Made by a program: the position numbers and the translations under genes. Positions 43,906 to 53,571 of a DNA stretch of 64,000 nucleotides are shown one piece after another. Source of the DNA: Ramlibacter agri (lineage in GTDB: Bacteria; Pseudomonadota; Gammaproteobacteria; Burkholderiales; Burkholderiaceae_C). The notes under the pieces are model-generated. The model worked only from the letters and a program-made list of their open reading frames with translations. It searched no databases and had not been told where the DNA came from. The stretch is from assembly GCF_012927085.1 (NCBI RefSeq), contig NZ_JABBFX010000001.1:2046001-2110000 (forward strand), written 5' to 3'. Within the stretch, counting starts at the first letter, position 1; each line of letters begins with the position of its first letter.

Positions 43906-44625
43906 TCACGGAACCAGGGTCTTCAGCACATCCGAGTACCAGGCGCAGTTGAGCCCCAGCGACTCGTCTTGCATCACATCCCGGTTCCCCATGTCCAGCC
44001 GGGAGGAGTGCACGCCAAGCAGCGCCCACGGAAATTTGCCTTCCCCACGCCGCAGCACGACGGGCGCGCCGCTGGCACCGCGGTGCATCCGGGCGTCGGT
44101 GAGGAAATAGCCCTGTCCCTGGAACCGGACACCGAAGGACGATGCGACGATGGCTTGGCGAACCACCGGGAGGTGGTGGACCGTGTCGTAGAAGCCCAGC
44201 GGAAAGCCCACGAGCAGGAGCGGCGTACCCACCTCAGCGATGTCGAGGTCGGCCGGAAGGCTTTCGGGCCGGAAGCACCTCACATGGAAGTCGGCGGGGA
44301 GCAGGGCCCTGTTCACCTCGATCGCGGCGACGTCGATCTCGCCTCCGGAATCCATGGCCTGCCGCCATGCCGCCCTTCCACCCTGGTACAACGGCATGGA
44401 AACCGACTGCCAGCGCGCCAGGTTCGTGGCGTCCGTGTGGACCACGAACTCGACCCGGTCCGGCCGGTGTTGCGCGGCCTCGTCGATGAACACGTGGCGG
44501 CTCGTCACGAGGTAGAGCCGCGATTTGCTCTCGTAGAAGAAGCCGGACCCCGCGGTCAGCACGCGATCTCCCAGGAACGTCGAGAGACGAGTCACGGACA
44601 TCAGGAGCGATTCGGCCACGACCAT
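43906..44625 (-). CDS. Trypsin-like serine protease without signal peptide
   Basis: A 239-residue S1-fold protein. The triad is visible as H44 (LVTSRHVF), D98 (GEIDVAAIEV) and S185 (MHRGASGAPVV), with LLLVGFPLGFYDTVHHLP between. The N-terminus lacks a clear signal peptide, so it may be cytoplasmic, like some effector-type or associated trypsin-like peptidases. The start is either 44625 or the ATG at 44601 (MSVTRLSTFLGDR). The neighbouring genes do not point to a pathway. Confidence 0.8.
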   Translation of the reverse strand: MVVAESLLMSVTRLSTFLGDRVLTAGSGFFYESKSRLYLVTSRHVFIDEAAQHRPDRVEFVVHTDATNLARWQSVSMPLYQGGRAAWRQAMDSGGEIDVAAIEVNRALLPADFHVRCFRPESLPADLDIAEVGTPLLLVGFPLGFYDTVHHLPVVRQAIVASSFGVRFQGQGYFLTDARMHRGASGAPVVLRRGEGKFPWALLGVHSSRLDMGNRDVMQDESLGLNCAWYSDVLKTLVP

Positions 44626-44741
44626 CCTTGCCAATACCGGGCCGAGCGACCGGTGCCACCCGCAGTCCGGCGACCAGTCTACCGCGCATGCCCTGCGCCG
44701 GAAGGGCAGGCGCAGAATGGGTGCGATCAGGAGCAGCCCGC

Positions 44742-45092
44742 ATGGACGAAACCCAAGCACGCCAGATGAAGGACCAGCACAGCCGCGACGAGGCTCAGTT
44801 GCGCCGTTCCCAGCAACTTTCCGCCGGCGACGCGTTCTCGCCGGTTGAAAGCTCACCGCAACATGGCGCGGCCGGCCCGAGCGACGGGGACAACGAAGCA
44901 ACCGCGGTCGGGGATTACGAGATGGCGCTGAGCGCCGAGCGATCCGCCTGGGAACGCTTCCGGTCGCTGTCGCACCGGTCCGATTCCACGGCCGAGTGGC
45001 AGGAATGGCGTTCCGCCGTGGAGGCGCGCGACCGGGCAACGCGTGTGCTGATCAACCATTTGCTGGAAGGAATGGCGGGCACCCAGGCTTGA
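44742..45092 (+). CDS. Hypothetical 116-residue hydrophilic protein
   Basis: The frame encodes MDETQARQMKDQHSRDEAQL followed by a disordered Ser/Gly-rich middle and a helical C-terminus (AERSAWERFRSLSHR, RDRATRVLINHLLEGM). CAGGAG lies 9 bp before the ATG. There is no signal peptide or recognised domain. It is divergent from the trypsin-like gene and convergent with the MMPL permease gene (19-bp gap). Confidence 0.6.
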   Translation: MDETQARQMKDQHSRDEAQLRRSQQLSAGDAFSPVESSPQHGAAGPSDGDNEATAVGDYEMALSAERSAWERFRSLSHRSDSTAEWQEWRSAVEARDRATRVLINHLLEGMAGTQA

Positions 45093-45111
45093 GCCGGGGC
45101 ACCCGCGCAAG

Positions 45112-47505
45112 TCAAGCCTTCCGCAGCAGGTAGTGCGACAGCGCCGGGATCAGCACCACCGCTCCCACCATGTTCCACAGGAACATGAAGGCCAGCAGGA
45201 TGCCCATGTCGCCCTGGAACTTGATCGGCGACAGCGCCCAGGTGGCCACGCCCGCGGCCAAGGTCACGCCGACCAGCACCACCACCTTGCCGGTGAAGCG
45301 CAGCGCGCGCGCATAGGCCAGGCCCAGCGGCACGCCATCGCGTTGCTGCGCGAGCTGCACCGACAGCAGGTACAGCGCGTAGTCCACGCCGATGCCCACG
45401 CCCAGCGCCACCACCGGCAGGGTCGCCACCTTCACACCGATGCCCAGCGACACCATCAGCGCTTCGCACAGCATCGAGGTCAGCATCAGCGGGACCAGTG
45501 CGACCACCACCGCGCGCCAGCTGCGGAAGGTGATGAAGCACAGCAGGGCGACCGCGGCGTACACCAGCAGCAGCATCTCGCGCCAGGCCTTGTGCACCAC
45601 GATGTTGGTGGCGGCCTCGATGCCGGCGCTGCCGGCGGCCAGCAGGAACTGGCGGTCCTTGTTGCTCTGGGCCTGCGCGAAGTCCTGCGCCACGGCGACC
45701 ACGCGGTCCAGCGTCTCGGCGCGATGGTCGGACAGGTAGGCGATGACGGGCATCACCGAGCAGTCGGTGTTGAACAGCTCGGGGTTGTTCACGCTGGCCT
45801 GCTGCGCGCCGTAGTTCAGCACGTCCTGGTTGCGCGCGATGGTCAGCCACTTGGGGCTGCCTTCGTTGCTGCCGGCGGTGATGCGGCGCACCGCGTCGGT
45901 CAGCGCCGACGTCGTCTGCACGCCGGGAACCTGCTGCAGCGCCCAGGCCAGCCGGTCGGCCTCGACCAGCGTCGCGTACTTCAGGCAGCCTTCCTTCTCG
46001 GTCTTCACGATCACCGCGAAGGTGTCGCTGGACAGCGTGTAGTGGCCGTTCACGTAGGCGTCGTCGACGTTGTAGCGCGAGCCGGGCCGCAGCTCCGGTG
46101 CGCCGGCGTCGAGGTCGCCGATCTTCAGGCGCAGGCTCATGGCGTAGCCGACGCTGCCCAGGATCAAGGCCGCCACTACCGCCAGCGCGGCGCCGCGCGG
46201 CGTGGTGAACCACTCCAGGCCATGGAACATGCGGGCCAGGCCGCGCGGCTGCGCCGCTTCGGCGGCCAGCGCGCGGCGCGCGGCGCCTTCGCTCACGCCC
46301 ACGTACGACAGCAGCACCGGCAGCAGGATCAGGTTGGTGGCGATCAGCACCGCCACGCCCAGGCTGGCCGACAGCGCCAGTTCGCGGATGACGGGAATGT
46401 CGATCACCATCAGCACGCCGAAGCCCACGGCATCGGCCAGCAGCGCCGTGAGGCCGGCCAGGAACAGGCGGCGGAAGGTGAGGCGGGCCGCCGACAGCGC
46501 CGAGGCGCCGCGCGCGATGTCCTGCATGATGCCGTTCATCTTCTGTGCGCCATGGCTCACGCCGATGGCGAACACCAGGAAGGGCACCAGGATCGAGTAC
46601 GGATCCAGCTGCATGCCCAGCGCCGTCACCAGGCCCAGCTGCCAGGTCACGGCGATGAGCGAGCAGCCCAGCACCAGCAGGGTGCTGCGCACGCAGCGCG
46701 TGTACAGCCAGATGATGATGGCGGCCGTCAGCGCGGCCAGGGCGAAGTACAGCGCCACCTGCAGCAGGCCGTCCATCAGGTCGCCGGCCAGCTTGGCGAA
46801 GCCGATCGCGCGGATGCGCACCGGCGCCTGCTCGCCCTGCGCCTCGTAGCGCTCGCGGATGTGGTCGATGGCGTGCGACAGCGCGTGGTAGTCCACCGGC
46901 TTGCCGGCGGCGTCCTTCTCCATCAGCGGCACGACGATCATGCTGGACTTGAAGTCGTTGCCCACCAGGCTGCCCACCAGGCCCGAGCGGGCGATGTTGG
47001 CCTTCAGCTGCTCGGTGGCGCGCGGCGAACCGTCGAAGTTGTCCGGCATCACCGGGCCGCCGCGGAAGCCTTCTTCCGTCACTTCGGTCCAGCGCACGCC
47101 GGGCGCCCACAGCGACTTCTGCCACGCGCGGTCGACGCCGGGCGTGAGGAACAGTTCGTCGTTGATCTTGCGCAGGGCGTCGAGGTAGGCCTTGTCGTAG
47201 ATCGTGCCCTTGGGGTTCTCCACCACGATGCGCAGCGAGTCGCCCAGGCCGCGCAGCTCCACCCGGTTGGCCAGGTAGTTCTGGATGAACGGGTGGCTGC
47301 GCGGGATCATCTTGTCGAAGCTCGCGTTCAGCGTGAGCCGCCAGCCGGCTAGCGCCGCCAGCGCCAGCGTGACCAGCAAGCAGGCGACCAGCACGACGCG
47401 GCGGTTGTTGAACACCAGGCGCTCGATGAGCGAACCCGTGGCTGCGTCGACGCGGTGGTCGGCGGCGTCACCCGCCAGGCCGCCGGGGGCGGTACAGGCA
47501 TGCAT
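45112..47505 (-). CDS. RND/MMPL-family inner-membrane permease
   Basis: A 797-residue transporter with two RND halves. TM1 is at about residues 37-57, a large periplasmic loop follows (KMIPRSHPFIQNYLANRVEL), and helix clusters lie near 235-400 and 640-790. Family motifs include VLVPFLVFAIGVSHGAQKMN and VALGVGIGVDYALYLLS, the Asp-bearing helix used for proton coupling. The family exports lipids, sterols or hopanoids rather than drugs. It is the last of four genes with a YCF48-like protein, DUF1329 and DUF1302. The ATG at 47505 is preceded by TGGAG. A REP unit separates it from the YCF48-like gene, which may lower its expression. Confidence 0.9.
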   Translation of the reverse strand: MHACTAPGGLAGDAADHRVDAATGSLIERLVFNNRRVVLVACLLVTLALAALAGWRLTLNASFDKMIPRSHPFIQNYLANRVELRGLGDSLRIVVENPKGTIYDKAYLDALRKINDELFLTPGVDRAWQKSLWAPGVRWTEVTEEGFRGGPVMPDNFDGSPRATEQLKANIARSGLVGSLVGNDFKSSMIVVPLMEKDAAGKPVDYHALSHAIDHIRERYEAQGEQAPVRIRAIGFAKLAGDLMDGLLQVALYFALAALTAAIIIWLYTRCVRSTLLVLGCSLIAVTWQLGLVTALGMQLDPYSILVPFLVFAIGVSHGAQKMNGIMQDIARGASALSAARLTFRRLFLAGLTALLADAVGFGVLMVIDIPVIRELALSASLGVAVLIATNLILLPVLLSYVGVSEGAARRALAAEAAQPRGLARMFHGLEWFTTPRGAALAVVAALILGSVGYAMSLRLKIGDLDAGAPELRPGSRYNVDDAYVNGHYTLSSDTFAVIVKTEKEGCLKYATLVEADRLAWALQQVPGVQTTSALTDAVRRITAGSNEGSPKWLTIARNQDVLNYGAQQASVNNPELFNTDCSVMPVIAYLSDHRAETLDRVVAVAQDFAQAQSNKDRQFLLAAGSAGIEAATNIVVHKAWREMLLLVYAAVALLCFITFRSWRAVVVALVPLMLTSMLCEALMVSLGIGVKVATLPVVALGVGIGVDYALYLLSVQLAQQRDGVPLGLAYARALRFTGKVVVLVGVTLAAGVATWALSPIKFQGDMGILLAFMFLWNMVGAVVLIPALSHYLLRKA

Positions 47506-47554
47506 TGGAAAACTCCAGAGAAACGGCTTGGGCCACGCTTCGGGCCCGGATTGC

Positions 47555-47581
47555 GTAGGGTGCGCAGCTCCGCTGCGCACC
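47555..47581. repeat. REP-like single unit
   Basis: GTAGGGTGCGCAGCTCC followed by GCTGCGCACC, with the hairpin GGTGCGCAG/CTGCGCACC around a 5-nt loop. It is the same unit as in the doublet at 10678-10753. It lies between co-directional genes inside the envelope cluster. Confidence 0.75.
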
Positions 47582-47587
47582 GCACCA

Positions 47588-48565
47588 CTACGGCAGCTGC
47601 TGCAGCTGCACGCCGCGCGGCCCCGCCACCAGCACGGCGGACCCGAGGGACAACAGCGCCGCAGCCGGCGCGGGCCGCTGCAACGCGATCGGACGGAAGC
47701 TCGCGCCGTCCTCGCTCACCAGCAGCTGGCCGGCCTGGCCCGCCAGCAGGATGCGCCCTTGCGCATCCACGGCACCGGCCGTCAGCCCGGACGGGATGCC
47801 CGTCGGCACGGCCTGCCACGTCGCGCCGCCATCGGTGCTGCGCACGGCGTTGCCGCGCAGGCCGAAGGCCACCACCACCTGCGGCGTTCCGGTCACGCCG
47901 AACAGCGTGCCTTCGTAAGGCTGCGCCTGCCGCACGAAGCGGCCGCTGGCGCGATCGAGCTTGAGCAGCAGCCCTTGCTCGCCGGCCATCCACAGGTCGC
48001 TGCCGATGCCGCGCACCGCGTACAGGTGCAGGCCCTTCGGGTTCTCGATGGCGTCCTTGGGCAGCGGTTCCCAGTGCGCGCCACCGTCGGCGGTGCGCAG
48101 GGCGGAGCCGAAGGCGCCGACCGCGATGCCCTTGCCGGCGTCCTCGAACCACACGTCCAGCAGCGGCACGTCGGCGCTGTCGGGGCGGCCGTCGCGCTGC
48201 TTCTTCCAGCTGCGGCCGCCATCGGCGCTGTGCAGGATCACGCCGTCGTGGCCGACGGCCCAGCCCTGGTCCGGCGTGGGGAAGTGCACGGCGACGAGGT
48301 CGGCGCTCACCGGCACCTCGGCCTGCTGCCAGGTCTTGCCGCCGTCGTCGGACAGCAGGACGTGGCCCCGCTGGCCGACGGCGACGATGCGCTTGCCGGC
48401 CTGCGCCAGCGCGTTCAGCAGGGCGCGGTCTGCCAGCTTCGTGGCCAGCGCGGGCGTGTCGAGCACGTCGCGCGCCGGGGCCGCGGTGGTCGCCTGGGCC
48501 ACCGCGCCGGCGGCGATGCCGGCCGCGAGCAGCAGCGCGAGCGGCTGTCGCATCAGCGTCTTCAT
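47588..48565 (-). CDS. YCF48/BNR-repeat periplasmic beta-propeller protein
   Basis: A 325-residue protein with a signal peptide (LALLLAAGIAAGAVAQA). A seven-bladed type propeller follows, shown by Asp-box repeats DDGGKTW, ADGGRSW, ADGGAHW and TDGGATW about 45 residues apart. The name YCF48 comes from photosystem II assembly, but bacterial non-photosynthetic members occur with MMPL permeases, as here. It probably scaffolds the envelope complex in the periplasm. It lies 7 bp downstream of the DUF1329 gene stop. Confidence 0.88.
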   Translation of the reverse strand: MKTLMRQPLALLLAAGIAAGAVAQATTAAPARDVLDTPALATKLADRALLNALAQAGKRIVAVGQRGHVLLSDDGGKTWQQAEVPVSADLVAVHFPTPDQGWAVGHDGVILHSADGGRSWKKQRDGRPDSADVPLLDVWFEDAGKGIAVGAFGSALRTADGGAHWEPLPKDAIENPKGLHLYAVRGIGSDLWMAGEQGLLLKLDRASGRFVRQAQPYEGTLFGVTGTPQVVVAFGLRGNAVRSTDGGATWQAVPTGIPSGLTAGAVDAQGRILLAGQAGQLLVSEDGASFRPIALQRPAPAAALLSLGSAVLVAGPRGVQLQQLP

Positions 48566-48572
48566 GGCGCGC

Positions 48573-49922
48573 TCAGCGGATGCCGGCGCCGGCCAGCGAG
48601 TCGGGGGTCCACTCGCGGTCGGACAGCGGCTTGGTCTGCTTCAGGCCGCCGGTCTCGGCGATGTAGCCGGTGACGGAGTAGATGCGCGAGACCAGGTCGT
48701 AGTGGCCGAACATGTCGGTGTAGGGCGCCGGCACGTCGTAGCTGGGGGCCATGTAGGCGAAGCCGGCGCGATACAGCTGGCCGCGCTGGTCGTAGCCGTC
48801 GGAGGCCAGGGCCGCCCACGAGTCCTCGTCCAGGAAGAAGGTGCGCTTGCTGTACACGTGGCGCTTGTCGGCCTTCAGCGTCGCTTCGACGACCCACACG
48901 CGGTGCAGCTCCCAGCGCACCATGTCGGGGTTCAGGTGGTTGGGCTTGAACAGGTCGTCCTGCTTGGCCTGGTACACCGCCTGGTAGTCGTTGTAGGGGA
49001 CGTACATCTCCTTCTTGCCGACCAGCTTGAAGTCGAAGCGGTCCATGGCGCCGTTGAAGATGAAGGTGTCGTCGAAGGTCGTCGAGCCGGCGGTGCCGGG
49101 GTTCGGCGTGTCGTGCGCGAGGTCCGGGGCCACCTTCACGCGGCGCTGGCCGGGCAGGTAGGTCCAGGCACGGCGCTCCTTGCTGCCGATGTCCAGCGGG
49201 TCGACCAGCAGCAGGCCTTCGCCGTTGCGGCGGGCCGGGCCCGTGTACATCAGCTTCATGCGCCAGTAGGTCTCGGCCTCGGGCTTGGTGACGTCCCAGA
49301 ACGGGAACTCCTGCACGCTCTGGCCTTCCACGGCCAGGGTCGGGCGGCCGCTCGCGTCCACGGTGATGTTGCGGTACTTGGACTCGTAGGCGACGCCGTT
49401 GAAGCGCACCAGGTGGTTCCACATCGCCTCATACCCGGTCTTGGGAATCGGGAAGGGGAAGCCGGCGTGGGCGCCCTCGATCGACACGCCGCCGTTCAGC
49501 GTCCTGGTCTTCGTCGCGTTCTTCACCGTGTTGTCGGTGACGAACTTGGGGAAGGCCACCGTGCGGTGCGTCGGGTAGACGTCCATGCGGAAGGTCGGGT
49601 AGGCCTTCAGCAGCGCCTTGGCGCCTTCGGTCAGCTTGTCGCCGTACTGGCCCATGTTCTTCGCGTCGATGACCAGCGTGGGCTTCTCGCCGGCGAAGGG
49701 GTTCGGGCGGATGCCGTCGCCGGCCTTGTAGCCGGCCGGGGCCTGGGTGAGGCCGCCGGTGTAGGCGGGGATCTGGCCGTCCTTGCTGGCGGCCTTGTCG
49801 GCGCCGATGGCGGTGAGGGTGGTGCCCAGGGCCTTGGCTTCGTCGGCCGACACGGCGGCGGACGCGGCCCAGGGCAGCAGGGTGGCGGCCGCGGCCGCCA
49901 CCAGCGTGAGCTTCAAACGCAT
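48573..49922 (-). CDS. DUF1329 periplasmic/outer-membrane-associated protein
   Basis: A 449-residue exported protein with a signal peptide ending AASA-AVSADEAK. Its length and motifs (DGQIPAYTGGLTQAPAGYKA, YPTHRTVAFPKFVTDNTVKN, RRVWVVEATLKADKRHVYSK) fit the DUF1329 family. These proteins are distantly related to LolA/LolB-like lipid carriers. It lies 14 bp after the DUF1302 gene, with the YCF48-like and MMPL genes downstream. It probably shuttles a lipid-like molecule between the MMPL permease and the DUF1302 barrel, which is inference. Confidence 0.92.
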   Translation of the reverse strand: MRLKLTLVAAAAATLLPWAASAAVSADEAKALGTTLTAIGADKAASKDGQIPAYTGGLTQAPAGYKAGDGIRPNPFAGEKPTLVIDAKNMGQYGDKLTEGAKALLKAYPTFRMDVYPTHRTVAFPKFVTDNTVKNATKTRTLNGGVSIEGAHAGFPFPIPKTGYEAMWNHLVRFNGVAYESKYRNITVDASGRPTLAVEGQSVQEFPFWDVTKPEAETYWRMKLMYTGPARRNGEGLLLVDPLDIGSKERRAWTYLPGQRRVKVAPDLAHDTPNPGTAGSTTFDDTFIFNGAMDRFDFKLVGKKEMYVPYNDYQAVYQAKQDDLFKPNHLNPDMVRWELHRVWVVEATLKADKRHVYSKRTFFLDEDSWAALASDGYDQRGQLYRAGFAYMAPSYDVPAPYTDMFGHYDLVSRIYSVTGYIAETGGLKQTKPLSDREWTPDSLAGAGIR

Positions 49923-49936
49923 GATGGGTTCCTTGC

Positions 49937-51592
49937 TTAGAAGGTGGTCTTGAAGGTGAGGCTGACGAAGCCGCGGTCACGCAGGAAAGTCGTCAGGCCG
50001 TTCGTGGAGGTGACGGCGGTGCCGTTGTCCTTGTAGCGGCCGACGAAGTCGATGTACTTCAGGTCGAACCGGTACTTCTGGTAAAGATCGGCGCCGAGGC
50101 CGATCGCGTAGTTGCCCAGGCCTTCGTTGCCGCCGAAGACGGTGGCAGCGTTGCCCTTCACGCCCACCGAGTAAGAGAGCGGAGCGGACAGGTCGAGGCC
50201 GGGCGCCACCTGGTACCAGGTGGGCGTGAACGAGAAGGCGACGCCGACGTAATCCTTGGTGGCGCAGCCGTCCCACTTGTCCTTGCCGTTGCAGGGAGCG
50301 AAGCCGATGGCGTTGAACAGGTTGGCGCCGCTGCGCACGGTGGCCCAGTGGGACCACGCCAGTTCGGCGGCGTAGGTGGCCTGGTCGAACACCGGCGTCT
50401 TGTTGATGGTGCCGATGGCGTTGACCAGCGCGTGCCAGGTGTCGCCGCGCGGGCCCTTGGTCTGGCCTTCCGCCGGCAGGCCGGGGGCGATGCCCAGCAC
50501 CTGGCTGTTCAGGGGCGTGTTCTTGCGGTAGGACAGTTCGCTGCCGACGCTGACGCCGCCGATGTTCTTGGCCAGGCTCATGCCGTACATGTCGATGCCG
50601 TCGGCATAGACCAGGTTGTACTGGCTGGTGCTGTTGGGGCCGACCTTGGTGATCAGCGTCTGCGGCAGCTTGTCCGCGAAGCGGCGCCAGTAGAAGCCCA
50701 TCGTGCCGTCCAGCCAGGCCGGGCTCCAGCGCGCGGACAGGCCCCATTCGCCGTGCTGGCTGGGTTCCGCGGCGCCGCCGCGGTTGGCGAAGCCCAGCGC
50801 AGGGCTGACGAACTGGCGGTCCGGGCCGTTGAACACGAAGTCCACCGGGCCCAGGTAGGTGCCGCCTTCGGGGTAGCGCGCCGCTTCCCATTCCAGCAGG
50901 TACTGGCCGGAGACCGACAGCGTGTCGGTCAGCTGGGCCTGGCCCGAGAGCTGGTTCAGCGGACGGAACAGTTCCTTGGCTTCGGTACCGGGCGTGGCGA
51001 AGCCCTTCTGCAGGTCCAGCGGGTTCTGGCCGTAGGACACGCTGTGCATGTGGCCCGTGAGGAACAGCGACTCGCCCCAATAGATGGTGTGGCGGCCGGC
51101 CTTGCCTTGCACCGGCACGTTGCCGATTTCGGTGCCGCCGAACACGAAGGCGTCCATCAGTTCACCGGACGGGCCTTCGTAGAAGCGGCGCGTGGTGTTG
51201 CTGTACTGGTGGTTGATGTAGCTGGGGATGTTGTTCAGCGGCGGGTTCGGGTTGCTGCGGCTCTGGCTGCCGTAGGCGCCGTCGACCCAGCCGGCGGCGC
51301 TGACGCGCATGCCGTAGCGCTTCTGCCAGACCACGTCCAGCTCGGACAGCAGGTCCAGGCGCTCGGCGACGGCCTGGCCCTTGTTGAAGCTGTAGTCGCC
51401 TTCGTCGGACAGCGCGGAGTTGCCGATCTTGGGGTCGCGGCCTTCGGTGCGTACGGCGTAGTTCGCGCGGACGGTGTTGTCCCAGCGGACCGACAGGTCG
51501 GCATTGCCGGTGTCGAATTCGAAGGCCTGGGCGGAGGCGGCGCACAGCAGGGCGGCAGCCAGGGCAACGGCGCGGGGGCGGAAGGCGTTCAA
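49937..51592 (-). CDS. DUF1302 outer-membrane beta-barrel protein
   Basis: A 551-residue protein with a signal peptide cleaved near AQA-FEFDTGN. The start FEFDTGNADLSVRWDNTVRANY is the family hallmark. Alternating strands continue to a C-terminal Phe (GFVSLTFKTTF), as for outer-membrane barrels. It is the first gene of the four-gene envelope cluster. The family resembles FadL-like channels in gene context, being often next to DUF1329, YCF48-like and MMPL genes. The 190 bp upstream to the divergent TPP-enzyme gene is very GC-rich with a GGCCCCCC/GGGGGGCC inverted repeat. Confidence 0.92.
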   Translation of the reverse strand: MNAFRPRAVALAAALLCAASAQAFEFDTGNADLSVRWDNTVRANYAVRTEGRDPKIGNSALSDEGDYSFNKGQAVAERLDLLSELDVVWQKRYGMRVSAAGWVDGAYGSQSRSNPNPPLNNIPSYINHQYSNTTRRFYEGPSGELMDAFVFGGTEIGNVPVQGKAGRHTIYWGESLFLTGHMHSVSYGQNPLDLQKGFATPGTEAKELFRPLNQLSGQAQLTDTLSVSGQYLLEWEAARYPEGGTYLGPVDFVFNGPDRQFVSPALGFANRGGAAEPSQHGEWGLSARWSPAWLDGTMGFYWRRFADKLPQTLITKVGPNSTSQYNLVYADGIDMYGMSLAKNIGGVSVGSELSYRKNTPLNSQVLGIAPGLPAEGQTKGPRGDTWHALVNAIGTINKTPVFDQATYAAELAWSHWATVRSGANLFNAIGFAPCNGKDKWDGCATKDYVGVAFSFTPTWYQVAPGLDLSAPLSYSVGVKGNAATVFGGNEGLGNYAIGLGADLYQKYRFDLKYIDFVGRYKDNGTAVTSTNGLTTFLRDRGFVSLTFKTTF

Positions 51593-51784
51593 GTTTTCTC
51601 CTCGGGGTTTTTGCGGAATCTGGGGCGGAATCTGAGCCGGGCTGGATTCTGGTTACCGGGTGCAACCGGGGGCCCCCCCCTGCCGGGGGGCCTCGGGAAG
51701 ACCCTCCCCCCCGGCCGCGAGCGCGCCCGCAGAGCCACACGGGGGCGCGATGCGGACCAGAATGGCTGCAAAAGGGAGAACTAC

Positions 51785-53569
51785 ATGGCCAAGCCGACCG
51801 TCACCGACCAGGTGCTGCAGCGGTTGCACGCCTGGGGCGTGCGCCGCGTTTTCGGATATCCCGGTGACGGGATCAACGGGTTCCTCGGAGCCCTCGACCG
51901 CGCGCAGGGGCAGATGGAATTCATCCAGGCCCGGCACGAGGAACTCGCCGCCTTCATGGCCTGCGCCCACGCCAAGTTCACCGGCGAAGTGGGCGTGTGC
52001 ATGGCCACCTCCGGGCCGGGCGCCATCCACCTGCTGAACGGCCTGTACGACGCCAAGGCCGACCACATGCCGGTGCTGGCCATCGTCGGCCAGAGCGCGC
52101 GCTCGGCGATCGGCGGCGACTACCAGCAGGAGGTGGACCTGCAGTCGCTGTTCAAGGACGTCGCGCACGAGTACGTGCACACCTGCATGGTGCCGGAGCA
52201 GGTGCGCCACCTGGTCGACCGCGCAATGCGCATCGCGCACGAGCACCGCACCGTGGTCTGCCTGATCTTCCCCAACGACGTGCAGGAACTGCCGGCGGTG
52301 GAGCAGCCGCCGCGGGAGCACAACACCGTGCACACCGGCATCGGGCGCACCTTCCGCGCGACGGTGCCCGCGGTGGACGACCTGCAGGCCGCGGCCGACC
52401 TGCTGAATGCCGGCGGCAAGGTCGCCATCCTCGCCGGCGCCGGCGCGCTGCACGCCACCGACGAATTGATCCAGGTCGCGGAGTTGCTGGGCGCCGGCGC
52501 GGCCAAGGCCTTGCTGGGCAAGGCGGCGCTGCCGGACGACCTGCCCTGGGTCACCGGTTCCATCGGCCTGCTCGGCACGCAACCGAGCTGGGAGCTGATG
52601 ACCCAGTGCGACACGCTGCTGATGGTGGGCACCGCCTTCCCGTACTCGGAGTTCCTGCCCGAGGAAGGCAAGGCGCGCGCGGTGCAGATCGACCGCGACG
52701 CGCGCATGGTGGGCCTGCGCTACCCGACCGACGTGAACCTGGTGGGCGACAGCCGCGCCACCTTGCAGGCCTTGATCCCGCTGCTGAAGCGCAAGGACGA
52801 CCGCGCGTGGCAGCAGTCCGTCGAGGAGTCGGTGCGCAAGTGGTGGGCCGTCATGGAAGCGCGCGCGCAGGACGACGCCACGCCGCTGAACCCGCAGCGC
52901 TTCTTCTGGGAGCTGTCACCGCGCTTGCCGGACAACTGCATCCTCAGCTGCGACTCGGGCACTTCGGCCTTCTGGTATGCGCGCGACCTGAAGATGCGGC
53001 GCGGCATGATGGCCTCGCTCTCGGGCGGCCTCGCCACGATGGGACCGTCCGTGCCCTATGCGCTGGCGGCGAAGCTGGCGTATCCGGACCGGCCGGTGCT
53101 GGGCATCTCGGGCGACGGCGCCATGCAGATGATCGGCATCAACGGCCTGATCACGATTTCCGAGCGCTGGAAGGACTGGGCGGACAAGCGCCTGGTGATC
53201 GTGGTCCTGAACAACAACGACCTGAACATGGTGACGTGGGAGCAGCGCGTGCTGGCCGGCGAGCGCCGCTTCGATGCGTCGCAGCTGCTGCCCGCCTTCC
53301 CTTACGCCGACTACGCGCGCTCGCTGGGCATGGGCGGCATCAAGGTGGAGTCGACCGGGCAGATCGTGCCGGCGATCGAACAGGCCTGGGCCTCCGACCG
53401 GCCCGTGCTGCTGCAGGTGGTGGCGGACCCCGACGTGCCGCCGATGCCGCCGCACGTGAGCGCCAAGCAGGTGAAGCACTTCATGAAGGCGCTGCTGCAG
53501 CGCGACCCCGAATCCATGAAGATCATTCGCGAGACGGCGCGCGAATGGTGGGAAGGCGTGAAGAAATGA
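51785..53569 (+). CDS. Thiamine-pyrophosphate-dependent enzyme (pyruvate oxidase/acetolactate synthase-like)
   Basis: A 594-residue three-domain TPP enzyme. The N-terminal Pyr domain has RRVFGYPGDGINGFLGAL and the catalytic Glu in QARHEELAAFMA. ATSGPGAIHLLNGLYDAK follows, then a central Rossmann-like domain (KVAILAGAGAL). The C-terminal PP domain has LGISGDGAMQMIGINGLITI ending with the metal-binding VVLNNNDLNMV. This pattern is that of thiamine pyrophosphate-requiring proteins near pyruvate oxidase (PoxB). Electron acceptor and product are not certain. It is monocistronic, with a strong terminator directly after the stop. Confidence 0.92.
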   Translation: MAKPTVTDQVLQRLHAWGVRRVFGYPGDGINGFLGALDRAQGQMEFIQARHEELAAFMACAHAKFTGEVGVCMATSGPGAIHLLNGLYDAKADHMPVLAIVGQSARSAIGGDYQQEVDLQSLFKDVAHEYVHTCMVPEQVRHLVDRAMRIAHEHRTVVCLIFPNDVQELPAVEQPPREHNTVHTGIGRTFRATVPAVDDLQAAADLLNAGGKVAILAGAGALHATDELIQVAELLGAGAAKALLGKAALPDDLPWVTGSIGLLGTQPSWELMTQCDTLLMVGTAFPYSEFLPEEGKARAVQIDRDARMVGLRYPTDVNLVGDSRATLQALIPLLKRKDDRAWQQSVEESVRKWWAVMEARAQDDATPLNPQRFFWELSPRLPDNCILSCDSGTSAFWYARDLKMRRGMMASLSGGLATMGPSVPYALAAKLAYPDRPVLGISGDGAMQMIGINGLITISERWKDWADKRLVIVVLNNNDLNMVTWEQRVLAGERRFDASQLLPAFPYADYARSLGMGGIKVESTGQIVPAIEQAWASDRPVLLQVVADPDVPPMPPHVSAKQVKHFMKALLQRDPESMKIIRETAREWWEGVKK

Positions 53570-53571
53570 AA

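Noticed and set aside
51617..51784. GGCCCCCC/GGGGGGCC inverted repeat as a terminator
   Set aside because: It lies between two divergent gene starts and has no T-run. It may be only GC-rich intergenic sequence.
50348..53569. A 1073-residue open frame covering the TPP enzyme
   Set aside because: Its first 480 codons are antisense to the DUF1302 gene. The real TPP enzyme begins at the ATG at 51785.
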